Shown: positions 24,462 to 36,024, counted from the first letter of the stretch. The stretch: 64,000 bases of DNA from Azorinus chamasolen (GCA_963576725.1 OY755237.1:59635873-59699872); one strand, 5' to 3'. Notes: generated from the sequence alone by a model not told the origin. Program-made: numbers and translations.

Positions 24462-24517
24462 GGTTTCAAAAAAAAAAGTATTTCAACAAATAATGGTTGG
24501 ATACAACTCTCCACCCC

Positions 24518-24782
24518 TTTACCCTTTCCCTCATATAAACCTGTTTTCACGCATTGGTCGAGAGAATAGACCAAGATCAGACCGCTCCTAGAGGAACCGT
24601 CTGATCAGGGTCTACTCACTTTGCTTAAAGAATTTTATAGATCTGTTTATTTGCTTTCCTAAAATGCCTACAATGCTCCACCTTCCATAATTCATTATAA
24701 CTATTTTGTCCATGAATATTCAGTAGGTACATGTACATTTGTATTTAAATTTGGAACACATAAAGAACAGGGAAAGGGTTAA
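24518..24782. mobile_element. piggyBac-like MITE, well preserved
   Basis: The ends are TTACCCTTTCCCTC and AACAGGGAAAGGGTTAA. The internal order matches 22667-22915, including AGAGGAACCGTCTGATCAGG and CCATGAATATTCAGTA. Confidence 0.65.
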
Positions 24783-25189
24783 TACGCGCGTGGGGTCGAA
24801 ACAAATATGACCGAGTGCTCCTGATATCTATAATCTCTGCGCTACGCATTTTCTGAAAATCAGATTGTGAAAACAAATGCTGCTGATATTTTGTATCTAT
24901 TTCTTTTTTCTCGAGCATTTACAGTCTGGTAATCGTTAAAATCTGACTATAAATTGTAGTTTTAGCAGAATGAAACCGTTTCAGTCTCGGGTTTTGGGTG
25001 AAGGCTATCTATATACGTATGCTATCTAATTTCATTTTGAATTCTAGATCTGACAGTATATTCAATATGAGTTTCTTCAGTTGAAAAAAAATGCACATGT
25101 GTATTTATATATACATGTAAGCTTTTGTACATGTATATATCTTATCTAAATAATTTATGCCTAAATCGATTAAACGACTGCCAGTCATA

Positions 25190-25412
25190 AAGGTAGTGTC
25201 CGCGGTGATGCCCCGCAATCCACGCTGATATCAGCACGGACAGCGATGGCTCGGCGGCGATAATATCCCGTAGGGTAAATTTCGGTCCGCGGTGGACACA
25301 GAATTTGTCCGCGGTGATCCATAAAAATTGTCCGTGCTGGAAACCCGCTCTCAAATAATTTTGTCCGCGCTGGTAAAACGGAAAACAAAAAGTCCGCGGG
25401 GCTTGTACTGTA
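25190..25412 (-). repeat. GC-rich CGCGGAC-iterated repeat, minus copy
   Basis: On the minus strand it begins GTACAAGCCCCGCGGACTTT and iterates CGCGGACAAATT-like units six or more times. It is the inverted counterpart of 14990-15240, with the same first 30 bases but a diverged interior. Confidence 0.6.
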
Positions 25413-25424
25413 GGTATCACGAAT

Positions 25425-25747
25425 TTGCCCAAAAAGAGAAGTTTTTCACAAACAGTGTCACATGCAGGAATTATAACAATTTTGCACTAACAGGGTCACT
25501 TAAGGATAAATAGAGTTGAATAGTTTCGCACTAACAGTGTCGCACATAGGAGTTACAATAGTTTTGCCCTAACCATATCACACAGGGGAGTTACAGTAGT
25601 TTTGCACTACAATAGTGTTGCACTTAACGTGTCACAGAGGTTACAAGTTTTGCACTAACAGTCCTACACACAGAAGTTAAAATAGGTTTGCACTAACAGT
25701 GCCACAATAGTTTTGCACTACACGTGTCACATAGGGGAGTTAAACCT
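25425..25747. repeat. Minisatellite A, left part (about 37-40 bp unit)
   Basis: About eight units share AGTTTTGCACTAACA, GTGTCACA and GGGGAGTTACAATA. The array resumes at 32344 on the far side of the DIRS element, so the element appears to have split one array. Confidence 0.75.
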
Positions 25748-26249
25748 GTAAAACCTGTTTAAGTTAAAATACTTACCTGCTGTGAAATCTGCCTTTGGCG
25801 ATTATTAATTACCTACGACCGGAAAAAAAAGTCCGCATGTACCGCATGGCGCGCCCGCTGCCATGCCTATGTATTAACCTGCCCCGCGCAAGCCACGTTT
25901 CTAACATTGGTTACTTGCTCCAAAAATAACATAACATAACCAGCGGTCATGGTCATCCCTATCACAGCAGGTAATTATTTCTAACTATTTTAAAACATAT
26001 TTTACTTTACAAATTGCATTATAGCAACACAATACGTTACCTGCTGTGACATCTGCTGATTTTGTCGCATAGGAGGAAAGGTATACTCACGCAAAAGGAC
26101 GACATAGCTCGGCCGTATTCACAGAAGTAGAACTGCTTCTTCATACCCTGTAGTATCTTCTGAGCAAAATTGTGTACTATTAACTGATCGCACCGGCAGC
26201 CAAAAGTAGAAACATAATAAGACAGGGAGTAAAACCACCCGTTGAGAGG

Positions 26250-27380
26250 CCATTGGCGGAAAGAGAGAAATAAGGTTGCTCTATAGGGTTGCACAAAAGC
26301 GAAGATAGAAAGAAGAAAAGGTAGAACTATTCTTTCAAGAAGCAGCTAGAAGAATCTCATCCAAAGGTGCATGATTAAAATATGCCTAGGATGTAGAGAG
26401 TAGGCGCGGATTTAGAGGGGCGGAGCCTGCGTACGCTCCCTAAAACTGCCAAAACATATTTAAGTAATATTTTAGACATAGATCTATTAAAGATCAATGG
26501 ATCAATGATTTAATCGGAGTTTTTTTTAATTCACTCACCCAGTTACGCTCTTACGCTCAACAGTTATGTCATAAAAAATATATACGCGCCCCCTCAAAAG
26601 CGCCCCCCTAATCTGAAATCCTGGATCCGCCCCTCGAGAGGTCTCAGAGCTAATGTGGCCTGATCTGCAGAAAGCCGAAATCTAGGTCAGACGGATCGGC
26701 CCAATTTTATGGCAGAAGAGATCCGGCGAGAAACAGACGCTGCTGAAATCTCGTTCCGACCCTTAATGTGGAAAACTAGCCTCTTTCTGTTCCCCTCAAC
26801 GTTTCAACCCTTTTTTTTAGATAGAACCTAAAAACTCTTATTAGACAAAAGGGTGCGGTCAGGATCCGAACTATCCTGATCTCTGGAGAGACTGGGAATA
26901 ACGAAGGGATCCGAAGCCACAGAAGGAAGCTGAGTTTTGGCAAAAAAACCCGGTTGACAGAGTAAGGAGATCGAACCATCAGCATTCCAGCAAATGAAGC
27001 CTTCATAAATGGATAAGGAATGAATTTTGCTACGACGCTTAGCAGCTTCAATGGTGAGAAGAAAGACTGTCTTCCACGTGACATGTGTTAGGGACACTTT
27101 ATTATCTAAAGCCTCATAGGGCGCTTACTAACGGATCAAATAACACAAGAAAGATGCTACTTCGGAACCAGAGAACGCAAAGAAGGTTTCTGAAGTTCGA
27201 AGGCACAGATCAGATCAGAAAACAGGATGAGAATCGATACCCTTAATCCCCGGTAATTAATGGTACGAGAGAGCATGGCTTTATACCATTTAATAGCGCT
27301 GGTTTCTTCTCTGAGAAGAGGAAAACCAGAAAGTCTGAAATGCTCTGTATACAGGGACGGATTTTGACAACACCAATCCG
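26250..27380 (-). pseudogene. DIRS copy 1 tyrosine recombinase region
   Basis: The minus strand at 27097-26828 reads VTWKTVFLLTIEAAKRRSKI and then ISLLCQPGFFAKTQLPS, the part of DIRS recombinases that holds the first catalytic Arg (within AKRRS). Upstream and downstream blocks are in other frames, and a MITE-like insertion interrupts 26395-26636. The copy is dead. Homologous stretches recur at 45780-46210, 46745-46830 and 50375-50720 (copy 2) and 56690-57240 (copy 3). Confidence 0.7.
26395..26636. mobile_element. Small MITE inserted in DIRS copy 1
   Basis: The left GCGCGGATTTAGAGGGGCGG and right CCTGGATCCGCCCCTC form loose inverted ends around an AT-rich core containing GCGCCCCCTCAAAAGCGCCC. 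DIRS recombinase homology stops on one side and resumes on the other. Confidence 0.5.
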
Positions 27381-27390
27381 TGAAGATCTT

Positions 27391-28088
27391 TCACTTGACA
27401 GTGTAAACAATGGAAGTGGAGATACGTTCGGCCTTGGCGACGAGATCGGTAACCGGCTCAGAAAACTCGTACAAGATACCTAGAAGACTGGAGAACCAGG
27501 ATCTTTGAGGCCACATGCGGGCTATCAGAGGAATTTTGCAGTTCGACAGAGCGATCTTCCGTAGCACAGCTGGGATCAAGACGAACGGGGGAAAGGCATA
27601 CACGAACAGTCGGTCCACGGAAAAGATACAGCATCGATTGCCAGAGCAGCTGGGAGTCACGTACAGGGACAGTTTATGACTGGACCTCGTGACGAACAGA
27701 TCTACCATCGGACGACCGAAGATGATGAAAATATATGCCACTACGGACCTCAGAAGTGACCACTCTGCAGCAAAACTTGATGTCTGCGGGAGAAGCCGTC
27801 CGCTAGAACATTCTGACTGCCAGGAAGATTTTGCAAGCAGCAAAGCATGTCTGTTGTGGTATGATAGGAGGAGATCCCTCGTCCACTTGAATAGTGCAAG
27901 GGAGTGTGTCTCCCTGTCTTTTGATATACGAAACCACTGTTGTGTTGTCTGTCTGTACCAATACACAGTGACTTCATACATGTAGCTCGAAAAACTTCAA
28001 TGTTTTAAGAACAGCAAGAAGTTCTAGGTTGTTTATATGGATATGAGACTCCTGGGCAGACAAAAGACCGAAACTCGCAAGGCCTAGG
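27391..28088 (-). pseudogene. DIRS copy 1 RNase H region and linker
   Basis: A 196-residue minus frame (27981-27391) covers the end of the RNase H domain and the segment after it: TRDLLLSYHNRHALLL, then AEWSLLRSVVAYIF, RPMVDLFVTRSSHKLSLYV, YAFPPFVLIPAVLRKI and LIARMWPQRSWF. An overlapping frame retains NVLADGFSRRHQVL, so a frameshift lies between them. The upstream RNase H half (QWRPRIDPLSVTIP, RGVPIAPQNPYLYLQF) is at 28899-28640, beyond a 0.6-kb insertion. Confidence 0.75.
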
Positions 28089-28089
28089 G

Positions 28090-28685
28090 CTCCAAATCAC
28101 AGGTAACAGGCACGTGACAATGTCATAAATACTACTGATAAAAATACTTTGATAGCAGAAAAAAAAACTTTATTGTTATATAGTCTATGTAAAGGTATGT
28201 AAAATGGCAGAAAACATTCTCGTCTTGTTACGACGTAAATTTCCGCTCTATTTCAATCAAATATCATTCATCACACGCAGAAATGTCAAGTCTTTAAAAT
28301 ATTTGCAATTAATGGCTGATCATAGGCCGAACAATTACTGTATTGAGACAATAAACTCCAACTAGGCTTTAGTCGACCGAGTCGCTACCTACACATGTAT
28401 ACATGTACATATGTTGGAAGCCGCGAATCGCTCCGGAAAATCTCCAGTGTCATAGAAACGGAAGTAACTTTGTGGTTGACATCGACAGTAAATTTGATTT
28501 TTATGTTAGATATATTGAAGGAGAGTGGAAAACGGGCAATATTATGAGATCCAGCGTGACTATCGATGCCATCAGTCGTGAAAGTGTACATGTACGTGTC
28601 GGTAGAGACTCGGTGGACTAAAGCCAAGTTGGAGTTTATCAGCAGTATTTATGAAATGGCCACGCGCCTGGCACCTGTGCTCCAG
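28090..28685. mobile_element. TIR element inserted in DIRS RNase H
   Basis: The left end GGTAACAGGCACGTGACAAT...TCATAAATACTACTGATAAA pairs with the complement of TTTATCAGCAGTATTTATGA...CACGCGCCTGGCACCT at the right end. A second inverted pair (about 28348-28410 and 28570-28640, carrying AAACTCCAACT(A/T)GGCTTTAGT) lies inside. The loop has only short frames without motifs. Confidence 0.5.
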
Positions 28686-29046
28686 ATAGCCTCCCAAGAC
28701 CGAATTGCAGATAAAGATATGGGTTCTGTGGAGCAATCGGTACTCCCTTAATGAAACGATCTTTCTCTTTCCATAAGTCTAAAGCTTCGTGAAAGAAAGG
28801 GAGTAAAGGGATAGTGACGGACAAAGGGTCTATCCGAGGACGCCACTGTGTCAGCAGGCATAACTGAAGCGGACGTAAATGAAGCCTGCCTAGTGACACA
28901 ATGTCTGCCGCTCAATTGAGGACTCCCGATAGAGACAGGAGAACGTGCGGAGCAGAGGTTCTTCTGACTGAGCAGAGATAACAGATGAAGGATGTCCTAC
29001 ACACGTTGTTGTGAGCTTCTGACTGTGTAAGAGCCCGTGAGGAAAT

Positions 29047-29560
29047 TCAGTCTAACAAAACGAGGTTTTGAGAAGGGACGAGACCCGATTTCTCATGATT
29101 GAGTAAAAATCTCAACAGAGAGACAATCTTCCAACAGCAGCGGAAATTGTGCAGTAGGGATAGACAAATAGGCTGATGAAGAAGCCAGCCGTCGAAGTAA
29201 TGAATGAGAGCTACACCACTCTGACTGAGAAAGGCTGCTACGACACCCATGAGTTTGGTAGAAACTCTTGGTGCAATGGACAGGCCAAAGAGCAGAGCCC
29301 AAAACAGAAAGACGTGTTGATGGCAGAATCGGAACGTGAAAGTATGCGTCCGACAGATCCATGGAAACGGTCCTTTGGTTTGGCTTTATGGCCAGCCGAA
29401 TTGACGCGACTGTTTCCATCTTGAACGGTTCGGTCTTTACAAACTCGTTTTCAGTGGATAGATCGATGATAGAGCAAAAGGCGGCGTTTTTCTTTCGAAC
29501 AAGAAACAGACGGTTGTAAAAGCCAGGGGAGTTCTCGTTCCGGACCCTTCTACAGCCCCT
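29047..29560 (-). pseudogene. DIRS copy 1 reverse transcriptase region
   Basis: The minus strand gives VRNENSPGFYNRLFLVRKKN, then FKMETVASIRLAIKPNQRT, SMDLSDAYFHVPI (with the first catalytic Asp), a frameshifted segment, and GVALIHYFDGWLLHQ. The second catalytic motif should be FDD; here it is FDG (Gly codon at 29188-29190). With the frameshifts this rules out activity. The thumb part continues to LVPSQNLVLLD at 29047. Confidence 0.8.
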
Positions 29561-29649
29561 TCTGCAGAAGTGACGCTACTGCATCCTACACGTGAGGGTG
29601 ATCCAACGACAATTGGGAAGCTGGAAAGAGGAGGATGATGATTCAAGGG

Positions 29650-31600
29650 AATACGGTAGCCTGACCCTATGACAGAGAGTGTCCAAAGGTCTTGTGTGAT
29701 GTTGTGCTAGGCTGAGGCATAACAGGAAGAGAAGGTCGGATCAGTGTGTGTTGGGGCATGTCTATAGGGCTGGTGTCTCGATGGCCCGAGCTCCTGTGTG
29801 AGAAGGGAAGGACGCCTGTTCCGAATTTCTACCACCCCTTTGAGGGTTGGGGTTAGGAACAGGGACTGGCCCTAGATACATTCTTAGCTGCTTGTTTAGA
29901 TGATACCTTAGGTTTCCGCTTCTTCCTTCACCTAAATGTGAATCCTAATGTTGATCCGTCCGAAAAGGAGTTCAAAGGAGAAGGAGAGAGCTCTCAGTTC
30001 GTCCTTGGAAGGTTCCTGAAGGACAGACGAAGACTGCAAATAGCTATCGTGTTTAGCGTGAAACATGTCTGCAGCAGATCCTAGACCCAGGCCTATAAAG
30101 AGCTGAGCGGAAAGCCCAAGCTGATAAGACATGCGCTGGGTACTATCACCGGAAGGATTCTCATGGAAGAGTTCCTCCAAAAGAGGGGCAGAAAGTAGTT
30201 TGATATTCGACACAATACCAATTTACTGACGTTGGCGAATTTTTCATTTCTCTAAGCCAGACATAGAGATAGAGGGGGTCAAGGCTTGATCACCCCGAAG
30301 ACAGTAATCATAATTGAAATTCTGTCCAGCAGACCCGGATGGGAATCAGGAGAGGCTGGTAACTTCAACGAAGAAGGATTGGCAAGGGTCTTCATCAATT
30401 TGCTAGAGACCAACGCACCAGCCGCCGGTCGTGAGCGGAAGTCTGCGTCAATGTCCGGGAAGCAGCAAGTAACGCAACAGGAAAGAGGAGGGTAGGCTGT
30501 TTTGGGGAGAGAACCGTAACTCTCAACGCTCTGCCTGTATGCGCTGCCAAATGGAAAGACAATCTTTAGTGGAAGGAGGCAGAGGTCTAGGACAGAGAGA
30601 AGGGGAGACGACTGCGAAGCAATCTTCGCAAGCCATCTAAAGAGAAAAGGAGGGAGTGCTTCCTCTATAAAAGAGGAAAGAGTCTCCCCCACAACCGAAA
30701 ATGGGTCATCTGTTCCAATTCTCTAAGTAGAAGGTCGTCAGGTGGTGCCATGACGGATAAAGTATCCTTCCTGTCCGAGTCCGAGGGAGTCCTACTAATA
30801 GTGGCAGTAGGGGAAACACGGGGAGGAGATGGGCCAAACACAGGGACATAAGTAGTTACTGTGTGTGGGGTCTCAGTAAAATGTGTGTCCCTCCCCATGA
30901 CAGAGGAAACAACAGGTTCCAGAGGAGAAGAAGGGCTACGCCTATGACGAGCTAGAGAACTGTCAAAACAAGGGGAGGATTACGTACGAGTATCGTCGGC
31001 CGCGTCTATGAGTGTGGCCTCGGCGATAGTCCAAAGAGCAAGAACATTGGCGGCTACGCTTTCTTCTACCCGGTGGAGTACGAGGAGAAACACGTTCATT
31101 TGGGCTATATTGACTTGAGTCAGAAAGACCCGGGCCGAGATTGGGCCGGTATAACTTGGCACAGTGTAAAGAGTCGGTTTTGGTACAGTGAAAGGTCATC
31201 AGGGGATCTGTTCCCGATGATTTGTCGGTGAAAACTGGCACCCTGCCGGTCAAATGTGGTTGCAGATCTGAGGTAAGAATAGAGCTGCCGGAAAAAAAGC
31301 CGTTAGGCTAGAAGTACCGATGAAATTCGCCGGGTTCTGTTGCCGGCCGGCCGGTGACAACAGACTGGCATGTCCGGTTGGACAATTACTTCGCAACAGA
31401 ACTCAGTTGCCAGTGGATTAGAATCAAGTTCGGTAGAACTTTATTCCCTGGTGCTAACTGCACTGGCACCCAAACTGTACCGGCCGGCCGGCAGATGAAC
31501 TGGTAGTAGCTCTCGGAGTAGCTCTCGGAACCAAGGGTTTAACGGTATATATTTCTGGGACAGAGTAACCGAGGCCGAAGAGCAGACGGTCTCAGAGATG
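29650..31600 (-). pseudogene. DIRS copy 1 gag-like region
   Basis: A GC-richer stretch has Ser/Pro/Arg-rich minus frames at 30213-29932, 30692-30279, 30898-30665 and 31253-30963. Its place upstream of RT and its similarity in composition to 50998-51585 and 61545-62900 argue for the DIRS gag ORF. No single frame spans it. Inverted CCGGCCGGCCGG blocks at about 31344 and 31482 are unusual. Confidence 0.55.
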
Positions 31601-32704
31601 TATGCCTTAATCCTTGGAGTGACAGACTCAATAGACCTTGAAGGTGTGAGCGAACGGCGCCTCCCTTTGTATTTGAGACGCTGGGTCGCTAGCTCCCAAG
31701 TTTCCTCGCTCCGATTAGTAGTACACCCAAATCGAAGTAGTACACTAAACCGAGGTCCAATGTATCAGTGCTTTACACTGGGCATCTTAAAGAACCAGAG
31801 ACACTCATTTGATAATAAGAGTAGGGCATCGCGCTCGGGTTTCTCCGTATCCTCCCCCTCTATCTGGGACGTCCAATTAGCCCATAGTGAGCAGAAATGG
31901 ACGTTAATCAACACAAACAACAAACAACAAACAAACAAACAAACAAAACATCCACAGCAGGTAAGGCACTGCGAGTGTGTGTACCACTCTGCAATAAAGT
32001 GTCCGCAGGACGCTTTAAGGTGTCCTTTGGACATAGTTTTCCAACTAAAAAATAGTGACAAATATGGACTTTTAGCCTAAAAAATGATACAACAGTATAC
32101 TGCCATGCAATTGCAGATAGTGAACGATACAGTCATGGAAAGTAAAACACCGGGAGGCGATTTATTGCATGCAAACATGGCGGACCGGAAATGACCAATG
32201 TAGAAACGTGACTTGCACGGGCCATATTAATATATAGGCATGGCAGCGGGTGTGACATGCGGTACTTGTGGACTTATTTTTCGGTCGTAGTTAATAAAAA
32301 ATTGCTAAAGGCAGATTTCACAGCAGGTAAGGCATTTTACAACTAAATATGTCACATATAGGAGGCACATAGCTGTACCATACCGTGTCAGGCAGGGGAG
32401 TTTCAATAGTTTTGCATTACACAGGAGTAACGATAGTTTTGTACTATCAGTGTCATATAGAGATGATACAATAGCTTTGCTCAAACGGTGTCACACAATG
32501 AAGTTTCAATAGTTTTGCACAATCATTGTCACATGGGAGTAACAATAGTTTTGCACTATGAATGCCATACAGAGGATATACAATAGTTTTGCTCCAATGG
32601 TGTTACACATAGAAGTTTCAATAGTTTTGTAAAAAACATTGCCACATGGGAGTTATGCACTAACTGTGTTACACAGGAGTTACAACAGTATCAGTATCAT
32701 AAGT

Positions 32705-32872
32705 AGAACTTGTCTTAAGCGACCTTATACTGATTGGACACAGGAATATAAAGAACACAGATGGTTGCTTAATGCAGGGCAAAAGTAATGCAGAAAGCTC
32801 CTATTAAGTACCACCAGCCTTATATACCCCTTTGTTAGCCATTTTTAATGGTCGCTTAGGACAGGTTATACT
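32705..32872. mobile_element. Short MITE with AGCGACC ends
   Basis: The left GTAGAACTTGTCTTAAGCGACC and the complement of right GGTCGCTTAGGACAGGTTAT form inverted ends of about 22 bp around a 120-bp body with a TAATGCAGGGCAAAAGTAAT palindrome. Confidence 0.55.
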
Positions 32873-33077
32873 GTAGTATTTAACCAACATTGCCACACAG
32901 GGAGGTTACAATAGTTTGGCACTAACAGTGCCACATAGGAGTTACAATAGCTTTGCACTAGCAGTGTCACACATGAGTTACAACATTTTGCATGAACAGT
33001 TACACAGTTTTGCACTAATCGTGTCATACATGTGAGTTACAACAGTTTCATACTGACAGTATCACACAGAAGAGTTT

Positions 33078-33340
33078 ATGCTACTTTTGCTTTCGAAGGA
33101 TCTCCCACTTTCAGAATATATTTACTTCACAACAGCAGGTGTTAAGTACTTGTGTGGCGGCCATAACAAGGCGCCCTGTACTTCACTGTCAATTCGTTTT
33201 GATGGTATAAGTTTTGAAAATTGAATACCGCTTAAGCCGTTGCTAGGGGCATGAGTAGTGTTGCACGTTTTAAATACTACTCATGAACAGACTGAATAAA
33301 ACCGAGTTTGCAATTTTCTCTTTTAGCATTGTTACTTTTA
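33078..33340 (+). repeat. Hairpin-polyA repeat R, full unit
   Basis: It has all the landmarks: CTTTCGAAGGATC, TTCACAACAGCAGGTGTTAA, GTGTGGCGGCC, GAATACCGCTTAAGCC, GCTAGGGGCATGAGTAG and the AATAAA-bearing hairpin. It is inserted within minisatellite A. Confidence 0.7.
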
Positions 33341-33638
33341 CACTAACAGTGCTCTGTGCTAACAGTGTCACACATGGGAGTTCCAATACTAGGGATGAAA
33401 TAATGTGACCGTTAATGTCCCAGTCAAATGGATGTGACGTACAAATACGGATGAATGGTAAACATACAACTTTATCCCGCAATTCCCGACCTAACTAACA
33501 TTTGCAAACAGCTTTGATCTAGATAAGACGTCAAACAAAATCCACATCTCAGGATACAAGCTGTTTGACATTAGGTAAATAGTTTCTCAAACGCTTAATC
33601 AAACTGGCAAAATGTCATTGTTCACAGCAAGATACGGA

Positions 33639-33886
33639 TTAACCCCTTTACTACATTACTACACATTTCTATGACTTTGCAAACAACGTAGACCCAGAAG
33701 AGACGTTCCTATAGGAGCTGTCTGATCAGGTCTGCTCTTTGTTTAATTCTGGAAAAATGTAGATTTAATTCTAGTTTTTTCTTTGGCGAATTTTCATGGA
33801 TTAAATGCAATTTAAAAGATTAACCTTATTGACATTCATGATGTTTCCTCATGTCCTTCATGAATATTCATAGAGTACAGGGTTAA
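33639..33886. mobile_element. piggyBac-like MITE
   Basis: TTAACCCCTTTACTAC opens and AGTACAGGGTTAA closes the element. The core has GGAGCTGTCTGATCAGG and CTTCATGAATATTCATAG. Confidence 0.6.
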
Positions 33887-34194
33887 GACAAAGGTTAAGG
33901 GCATATAAAGATTTTGTTCTAAATTAGAAAAGAGTAGTTTAACCTTACATTGTGAATATTCATAACAGAAATGACACCAGCTATTGGTAGAAACTGTGCA
34001 GGCATAACTGTTATAATTTCATAAAGTAATCACAGCAGACAAAGATGAGACAGCTCTCACAGGAGCCGTCTAATCTGGGTATAATAAGATGTAAAAAAGA
34101 ACTTGTTTTTTGGAAAAGTTTAAATTATCTAATGCCACTAATTTTTAAGAAATGTTAGTAGGTTACTAATTTGACAGCTAACTCTCGAGTGTAC

Positions 34195-34324
34195 CTTTTT
34201 TCATGCGTTCTATGGTGATGGCATTGGCCTCTGCCTTGTCAAGTCGCCGTTGGTACTTGTTGAACAACATGTGCTGGAGCTTCAGTATGGCAGGTATGTG
34301 CCTAATAGCCCGCAAGTTGTGGTC
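34195..34324 (-). CDS. RNF213-like: RNF213-like E3 ubiquitin ligase, internal exon (second visible)
   Basis: A 130-bp minus-strand exon runs between a GCTTTTCATACAG acceptor and a GTACAC donor. It starts in phase 0, as the exon at 52218-52423 requires, and encodes 43 residues: DHNLRAIRHIPAILKLQHML, then FNKYQRRLDKAEANAITIER and MKK, leaving one base for the next exon. The 'LRA(I/L)RH(I/L)P-ILKLQ--L' helix is the most telling RNF213 signature in the window. A piggyBac-like MITE starts about 80 bp upstream of the acceptor without touching it. Confidence 0.88.
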
Positions 34325-34403
34325 CTGTATGAAAAGCATCAAACATTTCATAATGAAAGGAGTATACGGAATATTGTCACAGAATGCATTTTTGTCCAAA
34401 GGG

Positions 34404-34676
34404 TTAACCATTCCCCTGTTGAATATTTATGTAAGAAATAATGACGCCATAATTAGCTGAAGTCAATACCGACATTTGTTCAGAGGATGTTTTGGTAATG
34501 GTAAAAACTGTAGAATCAGATCTATTATAGTTTCATAAGCAAACAGAGCAGACCCTGATCATATGCCTGTGTTTTGATGGGTGACATATTAGCATCGGGA
34601 AATGTATTAATACATCATGCATATATATTTTTAGTAAACTGTTGAAGAACGGCCTCTCTATGGGGTAAAGGGTTAA
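34404..34676. mobile_element. piggyBac-like MITE next to an RNF213-like exon
   Basis: TTAACCATTCCCCTGTTG opens and ATGGGGTAAAGGGTTAA closes the element. It is in inverted orientation relative to 33639-33886 and has GAATATTTATGTAAGAAATA near the left end and AGAGCAGACCCTGATCA in the body. Confidence 0.6.
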
Positions 34677-34794
34677 TTCGCCTGGTATGGAATCAACGTG
34701 TTTTGGATTAGCAGACAATTCCCAAACTGACAGGTGTATAATAAAAGCAATTAGAGTGCTTATTCAGTGTAATTGATATATTTTAAATGACGCC

Positions 34795-35417
34795 TCAGTG
34801 AAACAGGTAAACTTAAAATGGTTTAGTTGGTGTAATGAGCACACTTCAAAATGCTTACCTAGTTGATGACAAGTGCACTTACTTAAAAAAGGTTTAATCG
34901 GTGTAATAAGTACACTTAATAACGCATACTAAGTGTAACAAAAGCACTTAAAACAGTTACTTAGTGTAACAGGCACACCTAACAAAATGGTTACTTAGAG
35001 TATAATGTACATTTAAAGTAAATTGTTACTTAGTTCAACAAGTACACTTACAATGATTACTTGTAAAAGATACACTTAAAATGGTTACTTGTACTCTTAT
35101 ACTAGTTATATAGTTTAACTGGTTTCATAGTGTAACTAGTGCATTTAAAATAATGATTACTTAGTGTAACACGTACATTTAACAAGAGCATCACATGCGG
35201 GTGCCAACGCTCGTATGTTCAATTGTAGCCCTTGTTACGTTGAACATATGTGTCAAGTTTCATAAGATTTGTATGAATATTATAGAATCAATCAGTAACG
35301 TAAATTTTCCCGATAACAACGCGACAATAGCTTATATTATGTTTTGGCAATAGCTTTTAATTTTTTCTTTAAAAACTCACTTCGTGTAACAGGTACACTT
35401 AAAATAAGATTTTATAG
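34795..35417. repeat. Minisatellite B (about 35-bp unit)
   Basis: About ten units have GGTTACTTAGTGTAACA and AGTACACTTAAAA. An unrelated fragment (35185-35370) interrupts the array, which reappears briefly at 52105-52140 on the far side of DIRS copy 2 (TTTGCTTAGCACACTTAAAA). Confidence 0.7.
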
Positions 35418-35687
35418 GTAAAATCTGTTTTAGTTAGAAATACATACCTGCTGTTAAATATGCCTTTGGCTATTATTTACACCTTGTGACCTGAATTAAA
35501 AAGACGTCCTGCAAGTGCCTCACGGCCCACCCGCAGGTCGCGCATACGTATTTGCACATATCCCGACATGCCACGTTTAATCATTGGTTATTTGCTCCCT
35601 AAAGAAAATTAAGCATGCAGGGGGTGGAGGGCAATCCCTTTCACAGCAGGTATTTCTAACTAAACACTGTTTGTCCTTTAGGGTGGA

Positions 35688-35938
35688 GATTGAATAAGTA
35701 TGAGGTTGGGCACCCCTAAACCGGTTTAACCTCCACGTGATTTGTCACTGACCGTTCCAAGGCGGTACTTCCATCTTCCATCTAATGTTTTTTTGTTTTG
35801 TCTTTGTGCGTCTCTTAGTGTTTTGCTAGGTATGTGCATTTGCTGTGTTTTCTTGTGTTGCTGTTCGGGAGGCTGTTTGTTCTGTATGTGGTGTTTCCTG
35901 CATGACTCGTATTTGTACTTTCTTATTGTAGAGGCAAA
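35688..35938 (+). mobile_element. RYLDD-type retroelement 3' UTR fragment
   Basis: It begins ACACTGTTTGTCCTTTAG, continues through AAACCGGTTTAACCTCC and CCAAGGCGGTACTTCCATC, and ends CCTGCATGACTCGTATTTGT. Only the 3' UTR is present. DIRS end sequence resumes immediately after it. Confidence 0.65.
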
Positions 35939-36024
35939 ATGCATTACCTGCTGTGAAATATGCTGACTTTGTTGCATAGGTGGGAAGGTAAACAATACTC
36001 ACCCAAACTTGATATATCAGTAAA

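Larger units (their letters stand above)
25748..32343 (-). mobile_element. DIRS retrotransposon copy 1, near full length, inactive
   Basis: This 6.6-kb element is flanked by inverted ends of about 170 bp (left ACTTACCTGCTGTGAAATCT; right TTTCACAGCAGGTAAGGC). The motif ACCTGCTGTGA recurs inside each end (25775 and 26039; complements at 31951 and 32318), consistent with DIRS internal complementary regions. Read on the minus strand it holds a gag-like region, then RT, RNase H and a tyrosine recombinase, each broken. DIRS elements integrate by recombinase and leave no target duplication; none is seen. It sits in sense orientation in the 19.5-kb RNF213-like intron. Confidence 0.85.
32344..33400. 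repeat. Minisatellite A, right part
   Basis: About fifteen degenerate units have AGTTTTGCA(C/T)TA, GTGTCACA and GGAGTTACAATAG, continuing the array at 25425-25747. It is interrupted by a MITE (32705-32872) and an R repeat (33078-33340). Confidence 0.75.
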
